DNA of 35,533 nt from Methanobrevibacter olleyae. GTDB taxonomy: Archaea > Methanobacteriota > Methanobacteria > Methanobacteriales > Methanobacteriaceae. Shown here in pieces: positions 1-9,379 of this stretch. The translations under genes and the position numbers were made by a program. Each line of letters starts with the position of its first letter. Positions within the stretch are counted from its first letter, which is position 1. The stretch lies in NCBI GenBank assembly GCA_015063035.1, contig SUTG01000018.1:1-35533 (forward strand). Reading direction: 5' to 3'. Below the pieces are notes generated by a model. That model was not told the DNA's origin. It saw only the letters and a list, made by a program, of their open reading frames with translations, and ran no database searches.

Positions 1-40
1 CTATTTATTTTTTATTTTTTCAAATATTTTTTTAATTTCC

Positions 41-183
41 TTCTTTTTAAAAATAGTAAAGAGATTATTAATTATTAGAATATTTTTTTAAGATTTTTCT
101 TTTTAAAAATAGTAAAGAGATTATTAATTATTAGAATATTTTTTTAAGATTTTTCTTTTTAAAAATAGTAAAGAGATAATTAA
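41..183. repeat. 56-bp tandem repeat, about 2.5 copies
   Basis: Two full copies and a partial third of a 56-bp unit containing TTTTTAAAAATAGTAAAGAG repeat in register (equivalent C residues at 43, 99 and 155). The array runs up to the stop codon of the minus-strand helicase gene, so it lies in its 3' flank. T-runs on both strands could help terminate transcription, but no stem-loop is evident. Confidence 0.9.
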
Positions 184-2256
184 TTAATAATTATCTGCGA
201 ATTTTTTAATGTTATGGGCTAATTTTGGACCGATTCCATCAACTTTTTGAAGCTCTTTTTCTGAATATGGTCTTAAGTCATCGCCGAAGACATCAACCAA
301 TGCTCTTGCACGACGTCTTCCCAAACGTTTAACTCCAATAACAAGAGGTATTATGTCTTCCTTTACACCGTAATAAAGTCTTGCAGAAAGGAAATCCAAA
401 TCCTTTGAATAAGCGTATTTTCCAAGAACCTCAAGGGTATTTTTTGTAAACCTTACAAGTAATGAGGCTTCATATGCAGAGCGTCTGGTGGAGGAAGAGT
501 ATACATGATAAGCATTTTCAATTTGGTACTCTGTCCTTTCGTTTATCCATTCAATTAAAGAGACTGCTGTTGCTTCAGGGTTTCCAATGTCAATGGCGAA
601 CAAACCATGGTTTGACAGCATTTCACGAACAGGGTCCTTGGATTTCCTGCCCTTAAATGCTATGAGAGGCATATCTGGAGTTTGAGCCAGTTGATAAATA
701 AGTTCTTCCGGTTTGAATTTGTCAAGATTGTTTGCATATTCCTTGATCTTTACAGCTGTTTCAACGCTATAATTGGACCTTGCTATCAGATTGCCGAATG
801 GAGTTGTCTTGAGTCCGCTTGGTGTAGCCTGCAAAATCTGGTTTTGAAGCAAGAATTCCAAAGCGTTCATGATTTCAAATTTCAAGCTTTCTTCAGCAAA
901 GAAGCTCATGGAAGAGTTTGCAGTCATTTGATATCCATAAAATGTCTTGGTGAAAAAGTCCTGAAGATCTTCAGGGGTTTTTGAGAGAGTGGATGCCACT
1001 TGTGCAATTATTTGCTTAAATACAGCATCCTTGTTTTCAATTAATTTAGAGTTTGTAGGTTCAACCTGGCCGTTAATGTAACGCTCTTCAAGTGTAATTG
1101 CCTCTTCCATTGATTTAGCGATTAAATAGGAATATCCTGTATCATCATATTGTGGTCTTCCAGCCCTACCTGACATTTGCTCATAATCAAAAACAGGAAT
1201 TGCTTGAGGGCCATCTGAAGTCCATCTTGTATAGTCTCTGATAACTACATATTTTGAAGGCAAGTTAACCCCATACATTAAGCTTGGAGTGGCTGCAATC
1301 ATCAATATGTTTCCATTTCTGAACTCCTCTTCAATGATTTCCTTTTGCTCGCTGAAAAGGCCTGCATGGTGGAAAACCGCACCGTTTTCACAGCTTTCAG
1401 CTAGTTTAAGGCAAGTTGATGTTGGCCTTGATCCCTTTTTTTCAGGTACTGCAAGCAACTTGTCTGCCACTTCCTTGAAGCGTTTCTTCTGCTCTGTTGT
1501 AGTTTTCTTTTTCAATTTTCCAGCTACATAATTGGCAAGGCTTTCTGTAAATCTTCTTGTTGACACGAAGCTCAATGCCTGTGCGTCATCTGATATGGCC
1601 TTTTCAATAACCTTCACAACCACATCATTCTTGTTCTTTGTATTGAACATTTCCGCATCCAACACATCCTTGTTTAATGGCACTGGCCTGTAGTCATGCT
1701 CTACGACAGTTGCATCCAACCAGCTTTCAATCTCACCCATATTTTCAAGTGTTGCAGACAATGCAATGATTCTTAAGCTCGGATTGATTATTTTTGCCCT
1801 GGTGATTGCACATTCGATTGTAGGGCCTCTTGTAAATTCGCCGATCATATGGAACTCATCGATGATTAATGTATCGACTTCCCTTAATGCATCCCATGAA
1901 AATCTGGTCAATGCATCAAATGATTCAAAGACCATAACTGACAAGTCTGAAGATGATGGGTGTTTACCTACCTTGATTCCGAATTCCTCAAATTTCTTGA
2001 ATTCCTTAACCTTTTCATTTTGGATTGAAAGGAGAGGTGCAGCATAAACCGCTTTTCCACCATTTAAAATGGATTTGAGAGCTGCCATTATTCCAAGCAC
2101 GGTTTTTCCACTGGCAGTGGGGATAGCTATGACACAATTCCTATTGTTTTCAAGGTATCCTGACTCAATCACCGCCTTTTGTGCAGGGTTGAAATCCTCA
2201 ATGTAAGGATAGCAGCTATTGATAATTGTCTTAATGTTTTCTGGGATGTTTTCCAT
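184..2256 (-). CDS. hel308: Hel308-type superfamily 2 DNA helicase
   Basis: This 690-aa protein has the full SF2 helicase motif set: Walker A IPTASGKT (about residues 45-52), Walker B DEFH (about 133-136), SAT motif in ALSATLEN, GVNLPSK, and motif VI QMSGRAGRPQYD. A C-terminal helix-hairpin-helix (VDGIGPKLAHNIKKF) ends the protein. The ATP-binding, winged-helix and HhH order and the length match the archaeal Hel308 family, 3'-to-5' helicases that act at stalled replication forks. The ATG start gives an N-terminus of normal length. The gene is the last of a minus-strand series; moaC lies upstream with about 120 bases between. DEFH rather than DEAH/DECH in motif II is a minor variation. Assignment as Hel308 rather than another Ski2-like helicase is confident because of the C-terminal HhH. 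Confidence 0.93.
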   Translation of the reverse strand: MENIPENIKTIINSCYPYIEDFNPAQKAVIESGYLENNRNCVIAIPTASGKTVLGIMAALKSILNGGKAVYAAPLLSIQNEKVKEFKKFEEFGIKVGKHPSSSDLSVMVFESFDALTRFSWDALREVDTLIIDEFHMIGEFTRGPTIECAITRAKIINPSLRIIALSATLENMGEIESWLDATVVEHDYRPVPLNKDVLDAEMFNTKNKNDVVVKVIEKAISDDAQALSFVSTRRFTESLANYVAGKLKKKTTTEQKKRFKEVADKLLAVPEKKGSRPTSTCLKLAESCENGAVFHHAGLFSEQKEIIEEEFRNGNILMIAATPSLMYGVNLPSKYVVIRDYTRWTSDGPQAIPVFDYEQMSGRAGRPQYDDTGYSYLIAKSMEEAITLEERYINGQVEPTNSKLIENKDAVFKQIIAQVASTLSKTPEDLQDFFTKTFYGYQMTANSSMSFFAEESLKFEIMNALEFLLQNQILQATPSGLKTTPFGNLIARSNYSVETAVKIKEYANNLDKFKPEELIYQLAQTPDMPLIAFKGRKSKDPVREMLSNHGLFAIDIGNPEATAVSLIEWINERTEYQIENAYHVYSSSTRRSAYEASLLVRFTKNTLEVLGKYAYSKDLDFLSARLYYGVKEDIIPLVIGVKRLGRRRARALVDVFGDDLRPYSEKELQKVDGIGPKLAHNIKKFADNY

Positions 2257-2376
2257 ATAAATCAGTCTAATAATTTTTTAAAGCGAATATAAAATCTAAT
2301 TTTTATTATATGTTTGTATTTAATATCTAATCTTGATTATCTTAGAGCATTTGGTAAGTTTTAAAACTTTGAATGA

Positions 2377-2847
2377 TTAGATTTTTTCTTTCTTTAAAAC
2401 GACAATGTCAGAAATCTTAGTGTCTGGATATTGTCCATTCTCATCCTTTTCAACTGCTTTTGTCATGTCCCAAATGGTGAGCAATGCTACGCTAACTCCA
2501 GTGATCGCTTCCATTTCCACACCGGTTTGTCCAGTCAATCTGCATTGGCAAGTTGCAGTGATTTCCTCATCTCCAAGTTCAAAGTCTATTTCGATTCCAC
2601 TAAGATTCAATGGATGGCAAAGGGGAATGATGTCAGATGTCTTTTTGACAGCTTGAATTCCAGCTATTTGGGCAGTTGTCAATACATTTCCCTTTTTGAT
2701 TTCCGCATTCTTGATCATTTCAATTGTTTCCTTTTGAAGGTGAATCTTTCCGCTTGCCACTGCAGTTCTTCTTTGCTGTGGCTTAGTTCCAACTTCCACC
2801 ATATGAACTCCGGTTTCAGTTAGGTGAGTAAATTCCTTTTCTCCCAT
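2377..2847 (-). CDS. moaC: MoaC, cyclic pyranopterin monophosphate synthase
   Basis: The 156-aa protein is a full-length MoaC. It acts with MoaA to turn GTP into cyclic pyranopterin monophosphate, the first committed intermediate of molybdopterin, which methanogens need for the molybdenum or tungsten cofactor of formylmethanofuran dehydrogenase and formate dehydrogenase. Recognisable segments are the substrate-binding stretch SDIIPLCHPL, the TGQTGVEMEAITG core, and the DMTKAVEKD motif with the conserved Asp and Lys. It starts at ATG after a TTAGAGGT-like ribosome binding site. No other molybdopterin gene is present here. The neighbouring intergenic DNA is low-complexity and separates it from the glycosyltransferase gene. 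Confidence 0.95.
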   Translation of the reverse strand: MGEKEFTHLTETGVHMVEVGTKPQQRRTAVASGKIHLQKETIEMIKNAEIKKGNVLTTAQIAGIQAVKKTSDIIPLCHPLNLSGIEIDFELGDEEITATCQCRLTGQTGVEMEAITGVSVALLTIWDMTKAVEKDENGQYPDTKISDIVVLKKEKI

Positions 2848-3294
2848 TTAATAACCTCTAATTAATTGATAAATTTGTAAACATGTTTTTGTTTTTCGTT
2901 TGTATTTTAAATTTAAAATTTCTATTTTTTCATTGTTTTTTTTTTTATTTTTCCTTGTATTTTAAATTTAAAATTTCTATTTTTTCATTGTTTTTTTTTA
3001 TTTTTCCTTGTATTTTAAATTTATAATTTTATTTTTCATTGTTTTTTATTTTTTATTTTCTTATTTTTTAATTTCTATTTTTCCTTTTATTTTTCATTAT
3101 TAATAACTATTATCTAAAATCTGATTATAATTTGACTGAATAATTATTATTTCTTAATTTAAGTGAATTTTATTAATTTAAATCAATTTTGCAATGTTTT
3201 AATAATTTTAATATTTTTTAATTTTTCGTATTTTTTAATTTTAATAATTTTAATATTTTTTCATTTTGATATGATTTTTAATTAATTATAAGTT
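2848..3294. other. gene-free low-complexity intergenic region
   Basis: About 447 bases of A/T-rich DNA separate moaC from the glycosyltransferase gene. It holds a tandem repeat at 2901-3040 (listed separately) and many T-runs. I see no open reading frame, RNA gene or clear stem-loop. The moaC promoter should lie near its left end and the glycosyltransferase transcript should end near its right end. Confidence 0.7.
2901..3040. repeat. 53-55-bp tandem repeat, about 2.5 copies
   Basis: The unit begins TGTATTTTAAATTTA and continues through a T-rich stretch ending TTTTTCATTG. Copies start at about 2901, 2956 and 3009, so the period is 55 then 53. The third copy is diverged. Confidence 0.88.
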
Positions 3295-4410
3295 TCAATT
3301 CAATTCATCATAAGGCAATTTGGTTTCTCCGAAGTCCTTTGCCCTATTTCTTGCATTTGACTTGAACTTTTCCATCAATTCTTCATCACTTAAGATTCTA
3401 TCAATGGATTTTGCCAAATCTGAGGGGTCATTCGGGTCAATCAATAATCCAACATCTTCAGTGATTATCTCTTTTATCCCACCTACATCGCTTCCAATAA
3501 CTGGCTTGCCGCATGATAATGCTTCAATGAGCACAAGTCCAAAGCTTTCACTGAATGATGGCAATACAAGAAGGTCGCAACTTGGAATTATGTCTTCAAC
3601 ATCTTTTCGGGAACCTGTAAAGTAAACATTATCAAGATTTCCTTCATCATGTTCCTTTTCATATTTCTCCTTCAGCTCTTTTGATAGTGGGCCGTCACCA
3701 ACGATGACAAGATTGGCTTCAACACTCATTTCTTTTTTAGCTTCAATTAGCAATCCAACATTCTTTCTTTTAATTATATTTCCGACAAATAAAATGATAG
3801 GTTTGTTAGGATCTATGCTGAATTCTTGGACCAACTCTTTTTTAAATTTATCCTTGTTTTCTTCTGTAGTTTTAAACTTAGTAACATCTATACTATTCCA
3901 GTGCAATCTTGTCTTTTGTTCAATATTTGGAATATTGGTCTTTATGATTTCATCTTTCAAAGCGTTACTTACAGCAAGAACCACATCAGCATCCTTAAGC
4001 ACTTTATTGATGAGAGGTCTTGTAAACTTTTGCTTCTTATAGGTTTCAAACATGTCAGATCCATGTGAAGTCACATAGGTTTTGGTATGAGTTGATTTTC
4101 CGGCCTTAACGCTTGCCCAACCTGCTGGAAGAAGATAGTGTCCATGGATTATGTCTATGTTTTCCCTTTCAATCAATTTCTTAAGCTCTCTTTTAGCGTT
4201 TATTGCAAAGAAGAATCCTCGAAGTCCTGGAATGTTAACTCCTTTTGTGCCGATTACATGAATTCCATCAATGTCCTTAATGTCCTTGTGAGGATAGGTT
4301 ATCACATACACTTCATGGCCTTCATTGACCAATTTTCTTGATAATGTGTGTATATGGACTCCAACTCCTCCAATATGTGGTGGAAACTGTCCAACCATAG
4401 CAATTTTCAT
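3295..4410 (-). CDS. GT4-family glycosyltransferase
   Basis: The 371-aa protein is a GT-B fold, retaining family 4 glycosyltransferase. The N-terminal domain opens MKIAMVGQFPPHIGGVGVHI, with the glycine-rich acceptor-side loop typical of the family. The C-terminal domain has the donor-binding pattern ILFVGNIIKRKN and VIVGDGPLSKEL, then the EX7E motif in ESFGLVLIEALSCGKPVIGS. Such enzymes transfer sugars from nucleotide-sugars onto lipids, polysaccharides or proteins of the cell envelope; the acceptor here cannot be read from sequence. There is no signal peptide or membrane segment, so it is likely cytoplasmic or peripheral. The C-terminus is slightly short for GT4 but both domains appear complete. 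The gene stands alone between AT-rich spacers. Confidence 0.9.
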   Translation of the reverse strand: MKIAMVGQFPPHIGGVGVHIHTLSRKLVNEGHEVYVITYPHKDIKDIDGIHVIGTKGVNIPGLRGFFFAINAKRELKKLIERENIDIIHGHYLLPAGWASVKAGKSTHTKTYVTSHGSDMFETYKKQKFTRPLINKVLKDADVVLAVSNALKDEIIKTNIPNIEQKTRLHWNSIDVTKFKTTEENKDKFKKELVQEFSIDPNKPIILFVGNIIKRKNVGLLIEAKKEMSVEANLVIVGDGPLSKELKEKYEKEHDEGNLDNVYFTGSRKDVEDIIPSCDLLVLPSFSESFGLVLIEALSCGKPVIGSDVGGIKEIITEDVGLLIDPNDPSDLAKSIDRILSDEELMEKFKSNARNRAKDFGETKLPYDELN

Positions 4411-4696
4411 GTCTTAACCTCTTTCAATTTAGAAATATTTGAACTCAATGTTTGAACTTAAATTAACTTAATATTATAATATATCTTATTAATTCTATTT
4501 ATTCTTATATAAAATTGCTTAAAAAAATAGTTGGATTATTTAAAAATAGTAAAATTTGTTTTTAAAAGGGGTGTTGAAAATTTTAATTTAATAAAGCATG
4601 TAAAAATTTGCTTTTAAAATGAGTGTAGGAAATTTAATTCAAATAAAAATAGCAAAATAGTAAAAAAGAAAAAAATATAGAAAATTGTTTTTGCAA

Positions 4697-4948
4697 TTAT
4701 TCTAATCTTTCTAATAATTCTTTGAGAGTTGGAGCACCAATGAATGCTAATGAATTGTTGATTGCAATTGCAGGAACTGCATGTACTCCATAATCAATAG
4801 CTAAGTCTCTGTTAGCAGGATCAGCAATACTGAGGACTTGAACGTCAATTTCATCCCCTAATTTTGCTTTTGCTTCTTCAACAACTTTTACAGCACCTGG
4901 ACAATGTGGACAGGTTGGTGAGGTAAATACTTCTATTTTGTGTGCCAT
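4697..4948 (-). CDS. glutaredoxin/thioredoxin-like CPHC redox protein
   Basis: This 83-aa protein is a minimal thioredoxin-fold disulfide reductase. After the first beta strand (KIEVFTSPT) comes the active-site CPHC, and the cis-Pro loop appears as HAVPAIAIN. The small size and CPHC site resemble the methanogen protein Mt0807 from Methanothermobacter, which is structurally like a glutaredoxin but can act as a thioredoxin. The expected role is dithiol-disulfide exchange in the cytosol, possibly within the redox regulation of methanogenesis enzymes. It begins at ATG preceded by AAGGTGATAAA, a good ribosome binding site, and is monocistronic, with a tandem repeat array in its upstream region. 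Confidence 0.92.
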   Translation of the reverse strand: MAHKIEVFTSPTCPHCPGAVKVVEEAKAKLGDEIDVQVLSIADPANRDLAIDYGVHAVPAIAINNSLAFIGAPTLKELLERLE

Positions 4949-4990
4949 TTTATCACCTTGTTTAATAATTATTTAAGTCTTATTTTTTTT

Positions 4991-5136
4991 AGTTAAAATG
5001 TAATTATAAATTCATAAAAATCTTTAACATTTTGTTTTTAGTTAAAATGTAATTATAAATTCATAAAAATCTTTAACATTTTGTTTTTAGTTAAAATATA
5101 ATTATAAATTCATAAAATCTTTAACTTTTATAAATT
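4991..5136. repeat. 49-bp tandem repeat, three copies
   Basis: The unit starts AGTTAAAATGTAATTATAAA and ends CTTTAACATTTTGTTTTT. Copies begin at 4991, 5040 and 5089, with the third slightly diverged (ATATAATT). The array is upstream of the redox protein gene (minus strand) and downstream of sppA (minus strand). Confidence 0.92.
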
Positions 5137-5244
5137 CATTTAATATATTATGTTCGTTACTATATAAATATTCCTATTTAAATAGAAAACGTAGTTAAGA
5201 AAAAAATAAGATTAACTTTTTCTGTTATTTAATTTAAAAATAGT

Positions 5245-6081
5245 CTAAAACTCTAAATTGAAAATCTTATTTTCACTTAAAGTTTCAGTTAGGCTTTTTT
5301 TGGATTTAGGATAATTTGTGGAAGTGTAATTAGTTGTGTTGGCTTTGGAAGCAGCTAATTCAATAGCCTTATTCTTATTTCCAAGCTTATCAACCAATCC
5401 TAAGTTTTTAGCCTCATTACCGTTGTATCTTTTGCCATGAGCTAATTTTGCAAGGTAATTTGGTTTCAAGTCTCTATTTTTAGCAATCTTTTTAATGAAT
5501 TGTGTATAATCTTGATCTATCATCTTTTGGCCATTTAAAAGATTATCTGGATCGGTTTCATTGGATCTTTTCAATTTAAGATAATCCTTATTGTAAACTC
5601 CTGTAAGCTTGACTTTAGAGTATTTGCTGCTGTCAATATAGCTAAGGCCAATTCCTCCAATTGAAGAGGATGAACTTGCAACAATGGCATCAGCGCTGCT
5701 TGCAATCAAATAGCTTTCATCCAATCCCTTATCTCCAATATAAGCGACAACTGGCTTGGTTGAGCTTTTAATGCAACTTGCAATTTCTTCACTGGCTACT
5801 TGGCTTCCACCTTTACTGTTGATATCCAAAACAATAGCCTTTACATTTGGATTGGAATTAGCTTCATTCAATGCGTTTTCTATTTGGCTTGCGCTAGTGA
5901 ATATCTTGGTGGAGTTGGATGAATCATAGGTGACAGCTCCATTGATTGTTATGACTGCTATCTCATCCTGCTGTGTAACTAAATTGCCAAATGGCAAAAC
6001 AAGTATCAAAAGCAATACTATAGCAAGTATAATAAATGCACCTAAACCGATGTTAAGCCAATTTGTATTGTTTTCACTCAT
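5245..6081 (-). CDS. sppA: SppA-like (peptidase family S49) membrane protein
   Basis: The 278-aa protein has one N-terminal membrane anchor (about residues 11-33) and a ClpP/crotonase-like S49 domain outside the membrane. Family landmarks are INSKGGSQVASEEI (usually INSPGGS) and GDKGLDESYLIASSADAIVAS, followed by SSIGGIGLS. Signal peptide peptidases degrade cleaved signal peptides or membrane proteins with a Ser-Lys dyad. By eye, the family motif GDVAASGGYYIASAAD aligns so that the nucleophile Ser position is Asp121 here; Ser123 is nearby, and Lys165 (YNKD) fits the general base. It may therefore be a pseudo-protease or use a shifted serine. The C-terminal part (KRYNGNEAKNLGLVDKLG) is typical of the family. 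Confidence 0.85.
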   Translation of the reverse strand: MSENNTNWLNIGLGAFIILAIVLLLILVLPFGNLVTQQDEIAVITINGAVTYDSSNSTKIFTSASQIENALNEANSNPNVKAIVLDINSKGGSQVASEEIASCIKSSTKPVVAYIGDKGLDESYLIASSADAIVASSSSSIGGIGLSYIDSSKYSKVKLTGVYNKDYLKLKRSNETDPDNLLNGQKMIDQDYTQFIKKIAKNRDLKPNYLAKLAHGKRYNGNEAKNLGLVDKLGNKNKAIELAASKANTTNYTSTNYPKSKKSLTETLSENKIFNLEF

Positions 6082-6322
6082 AGTATCACTCTTTTTTCTT
6101 ATAATGCAGCATTTTTAGTATCGTAATATTTCTTTATTTTTCATATTAATTTTTAAAAATTATTGTATTATAATATATTTACTTACATTAATATAAAGTT
6201 TATTTTTATAAAACTTATTTTTTTATAAATTTATACAAGACTTTCATTGATTTTACATTAAATATATATCATTTGATTTTAAAAATTAATATATAGATTT
6301 ATTAGATAATTAGGTGATTTTT

Positions 6323-7231
6323 TTGACTAAAACAGTATTTTCTCCAGGTTCTGCAACAATAATCAATGCTATTTCAACCGGTTTTGGTTCTGCATTTGGT
6401 ATAGGCTTAGGTATTGAGGCAGAGGCCAAGTTTTCCGATGTCGGTGTCAAGTGCTCATCAGATATAGGGGCTGATCCTCATTTGATGAACTTATGTGTGG
6501 AACAGGTTTTGGACCATTATAAGATAGGAAGTGCATTGGATTTCGATGATATCATACCTAGCTTGGATTTTGGTAATGGACAGGGAATTGAAGTCAATAC
6601 AAGATCCAATTTGCCTTTAGGTTCTGGGCTTTCTTCAAGCAGTGCCTTATCCAATGCTGTTGTAATGGCTACTGCTGCATTGGTTGCAAGCGAGTTTTGC
6701 CTTGAGCCATTGACAGATATGGAAATGATAAACATGGGTATTGATGCATCCCTTGAAGCGGGAGTTACAATTACAGGTGCTTTTGATGACGCTTCAGCAT
6801 CTTTCTTTGGAGGATTAACAATTACAGACAATGGCAATAGGGAGATTTTGCATCAGGAAAGAATGCCTGATTATGATGTTTTGGTCTTTATGCCTGATAA
6901 GGAATCCTTAAGCGGATCTTCTGATGTTGATAGGATGAAATTGGTTGCTCCATTTGTAAGGTTAGCCTTTAACAAAGCTCTTGATGGAGATTATCTTGAA
7001 GCTTTGACATTGAATGGGTTATTGTACGGCAATGTACTGGGTTTCGATAACAATATAGCTCTTGATGCACTTCAGAGAGGGGCACTTTCTTCTGGATTGT
7101 CTGGAACAGGTTCCTCTTTTGTAGCTATTGTGGATGAGAGTTCCATTGATGGTGTTAAGGAGGCATGGAATTCATATGAAGGCCGAGTCATTGAAACACA
7201 TGTGGATAATAGGGGAACAAGAATCATTTGA
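6323..7231 (+). CDS. archaeal GHMP-type shikimate kinase
   Basis: The protein phosphorylates shikimate at O3, the fifth step of the chorismate pathway. Archaea use a GHMP-superfamily enzyme unrelated to bacterial AroK. The ATP-binding motif is LPLGSGLSSSSALSNA; a second GHMP motif appears near the end as SGLSGTGSSFVAIVD. I choose TTG at 6323 as start (302 aa, MTKTVFSPGSATIINA). AGGTGA at 6312-6317 is a strong ribosome binding site five bases ahead, whereas an in-frame GTG at 6314 would sit inside that site. The gene diverges from sppA. A dif-like site follows 52 bases after the stop. The next aromatic-pathway gene, chorismate mutase, is 9 kb away. Confidence 0.9.
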   Translation: MTKTVFSPGSATIINAISTGFGSAFGIGLGIEAEAKFSDVGVKCSSDIGADPHLMNLCVEQVLDHYKIGSALDFDDIIPSLDFGNGQGIEVNTRSNLPLGSGLSSSSALSNAVVMATAALVASEFCLEPLTDMEMINMGIDASLEAGVTITGAFDDASASFFGGLTITDNGNREILHQERMPDYDVLVFMPDKESLSGSSDVDRMKLVAPFVRLAFNKALDGDYLEALTLNGLLYGNVLGFDNNIALDALQRGALSSGLSGTGSSFVAIVDESSIDGVKEAWNSYEGRVIETHVDNRGTRII

Positions 7232-7282
7232 TTATTCTTCTTTTTTAGTTTTATTATTTTTTAACTATTTTAAGTTTAAATT

Positions 7283-7310
7283 AATTCATTAAATCCGAGT
7301 TTTATGAAAC
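7283..7310 (-). repeat. dif-like site D1
   Basis: Read on the minus strand: left arm GTTTCATAAAA (one change from consensus), centre CTCGGA, right arm TTTAATGAATT (two changes). The conserved extension AATTTAAAC also follows. It marks the left edge of the accessory region, between shikimate kinase and the restriction-modification genes. In all these entries the strand given is the one that reads the GTTTCGTAAAA arm first. Confidence 0.85.
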
Positions 7311-7451
7311 ATTTAGTAAATTATCAAAAATTTTTGTTTTTATGATTAAATTTTTATTCAATTTTTTTTTTTTAAATGGAGTAATATACTGGAAAAAACT
7401 AAATTGAGCGTTAATTTTTTTCTTCGATAATTATTCATCTATAAATAATAG

Positions 7452-7459
7452 TATAAATA
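7452..7459 (+). promoter_or_regulatory. TATA box for the RM genes
   Basis: TATAAATA lies about 37 bases before the preferred start of the methylase gene, a normal distance for an archaeal TATA box with a short leader. Confidence 0.5.
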
Positions 7460-7495
7460 AAAATTAATTTAGGAATTATATTTTGAGTGGAGAAT

Positions 7496-9379
7496 ATGGT
7501 TAGTGAAAGAACAACAGACGATATAGTGCGGGAATTATTAAAAGATGCTGAAATAGATTATGATGAACAAATAAGTAGTAATCCTGAAATTGATGAAGCT
7601 TTAAATGGTGCAACAAAAAGTATTGAAAGTAGTTCTGGAGAAAATAAAGGTTTTCCTGAATTTATAGCTCAAGTTAATGAATTTATAATTGTAATTGAAG
7701 ATAAAAAAGACTCATTAAAACAAGTTCTTTATCTAGATGATAATCATAATAAATTGGATTTATCAACTGAAAATGCAATTAAAAATTATGCTGAAAATGG
7801 GGCTTTACATTATGCAAAACATATTGTTGAAAATTCCTCTTACAAAAAAGTATTTGCTTTTGGTTGTAGTGGTACAGATAATTTTACTATTAGGCCTATT
7901 TTTGTAGATGAAACTGATTATAAATTATTAGAGGAAGTAGAAGATTTTGAGAATTTTAGTGAAGATAATATCAATGATTATTATAGAGAAGAAGTATTAG
8001 AATTGCCTTCTCAAAAAGACATTGAATTAGAAGAAGTTATAAAAAAATCAAAAGAACTAAATGATCATTTAAGGAATTATGGCCAATTAGGGGATACTCA
8101 AAAACCTTTGGTTGTTTCTGCAATATTATTAGCATTAAATGAAGGTTTAAATTTAGATGATTTAAAAGGAAAACCTAAAGGTGGAACTGATGGAAAAAAA
8201 ATCTATGAATATGTGAGTGATAATCTTGAAAGTAGTGAGGTGGGCGATAAAAAAAGAATCATATTAAACCAATTTACTTTAATAAAAGATGATGAAACCT
8301 TAAATACAATTGAACCTTCTCTAAAAAAAACTCCTTTAAAATATTTTACTGAATTTATAAAAAATAAAATTTTTCCATCAATTACTACTGTTAATGTAGA
8401 TATTTTAGGATATTTTTATAGCGAATTTATCAAATATAGTGGTGTCGATGGAAGTTCTTTGGGGATTGTTTTAACTCCTAAACATATTACTGAATTATTT
8501 TGTGAATTATTAGAAATTAAACCGAGTGATAAAATATTTGACCCTTGTTGTGGTACTGGGAGTTTTTTAATCGCTGGAATGAACAAAATGATAGCTCAAA
8601 CTAATGATGATGATGAAAAAAGAAACATTAAATTAAATAATTTACATGGTATTGAATTAAGACCTCATTTATTTAGTATTGCAACAACAAATATGGTTTT
8701 ACGTGGTGATGGTAAAAGTAATCTTAAATTAGGAAATTTCTTCAGATATGATTCTAATGAATTAAAAAAAGAAAATTACACAATAGGATTAATGAATCCT
8801 CCATATTCTCAGGGAGGAGAATTGTCCGAAATGAATTTTATAAAACATTTGCTTGATTCATTAGGAGAAAATGGTAAATGTGCCGTCATTGTTCCCCAAT
8901 CCGTGATGGTAGGTACAAGTGATGATGATAAAAAACTTAAAAAACAAATATTAAAAGAGCACACTTTAGAGGGAGTTATAACTCTCAATCCAAACCATGT
9001 TTTTCGTAGAAGAGGAGTGAATCCAGTTATTGCAATTTTTACAGCTCATAATTCTCATCCTCCTGAAAAACGGAGCAAATTTATCAATTTTAAAGATGAT
9101 GGATATAGGTTGAAAAAACATACAGGTATAGTAGAAACAGATCGCGTTGATGAGAGAAGAAAACATTTATTACAGTGCTGGAGAGACGAAATAGATGCTG
9201 AAAGCAAATTCATGGTTAAATCAAAAGTTAAAGATGATGATGAATGGTTACATTCTTATTATTATTTTAATGATGAAATTCCTAGTAAAAATGAATTGGA
9301 AAATGTCATGGCAGATTATTTAACATTTGAATTTGATTTTATATCTCATGGAAAAGAGTACCTTTTTGAGGATGATTAA
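7496..9379 (+). CDS. BcgI-like restriction-modification subunit: nuclease-like domain fused to N6-adenine methyltransferase
   Basis: With ATG at 7496 (GGAG just upstream) the protein is 627 aa; an in-frame GTG at 7487 would add three residues. The N-terminal 150 residues look like a PD-(D/E)XK nuclease: PE at about 54-55, then FIIVIEDK with Glu68 and Lys70. The middle and C-terminal part is a gamma-class N6-adenine methyltransferase of HsdM type, with SAM motif FDPCCGTGSF (about 348-357) and catalytic NPPY (434-437). Nuclease and methylase in one chain, followed by a separate specificity subunit, is the organisation of BcgI-type (IIB) systems, which cut on both sides of their site. The stop codon abuts the start of the next gene. 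It lies within a segment bounded by two dif-like sites, and its codon use is visibly more A/T-rich than that of the core genes. Confidence 0.85.
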   Translation: MVSERTTDDIVRELLKDAEIDYDEQISSNPEIDEALNGATKSIESSSGENKGFPEFIAQVNEFIIVIEDKKDSLKQVLYLDDNHNKLDLSTENAIKNYAENGALHYAKHIVENSSYKKVFAFGCSGTDNFTIRPIFVDETDYKLLEEVEDFENFSEDNINDYYREEVLELPSQKDIELEEVIKKSKELNDHLRNYGQLGDTQKPLVVSAILLALNEGLNLDDLKGKPKGGTDGKKIYEYVSDNLESSEVGDKKRIILNQFTLIKDDETLNTIEPSLKKTPLKYFTEFIKNKIFPSITTVNVDILGYFYSEFIKYSGVDGSSLGIVLTPKHITELFCELLEIKPSDKIFDPCCGTGSFLIAGMNKMIAQTNDDDEKRNIKLNNLHGIELRPHLFSIATTNMVLRGDGKSNLKLGNFFRYDSNELKKENYTIGLMNPPYSQGGELSEMNFIKHLLDSLGENGKCAVIVPQSVMVGTSDDDKKLKKQILKEHTLEGVITLNPNHVFRRRGVNPVIAIFTAHNSHPPEKRSKFINFKDDGYRLKKHTGIVETDRVDERRKHLLQCWRDEIDAESKFMVKSKVKDDDEWLHSYYYFNDEIPSKNELENVMADYLTFEFDFISHGKEYLFEDD

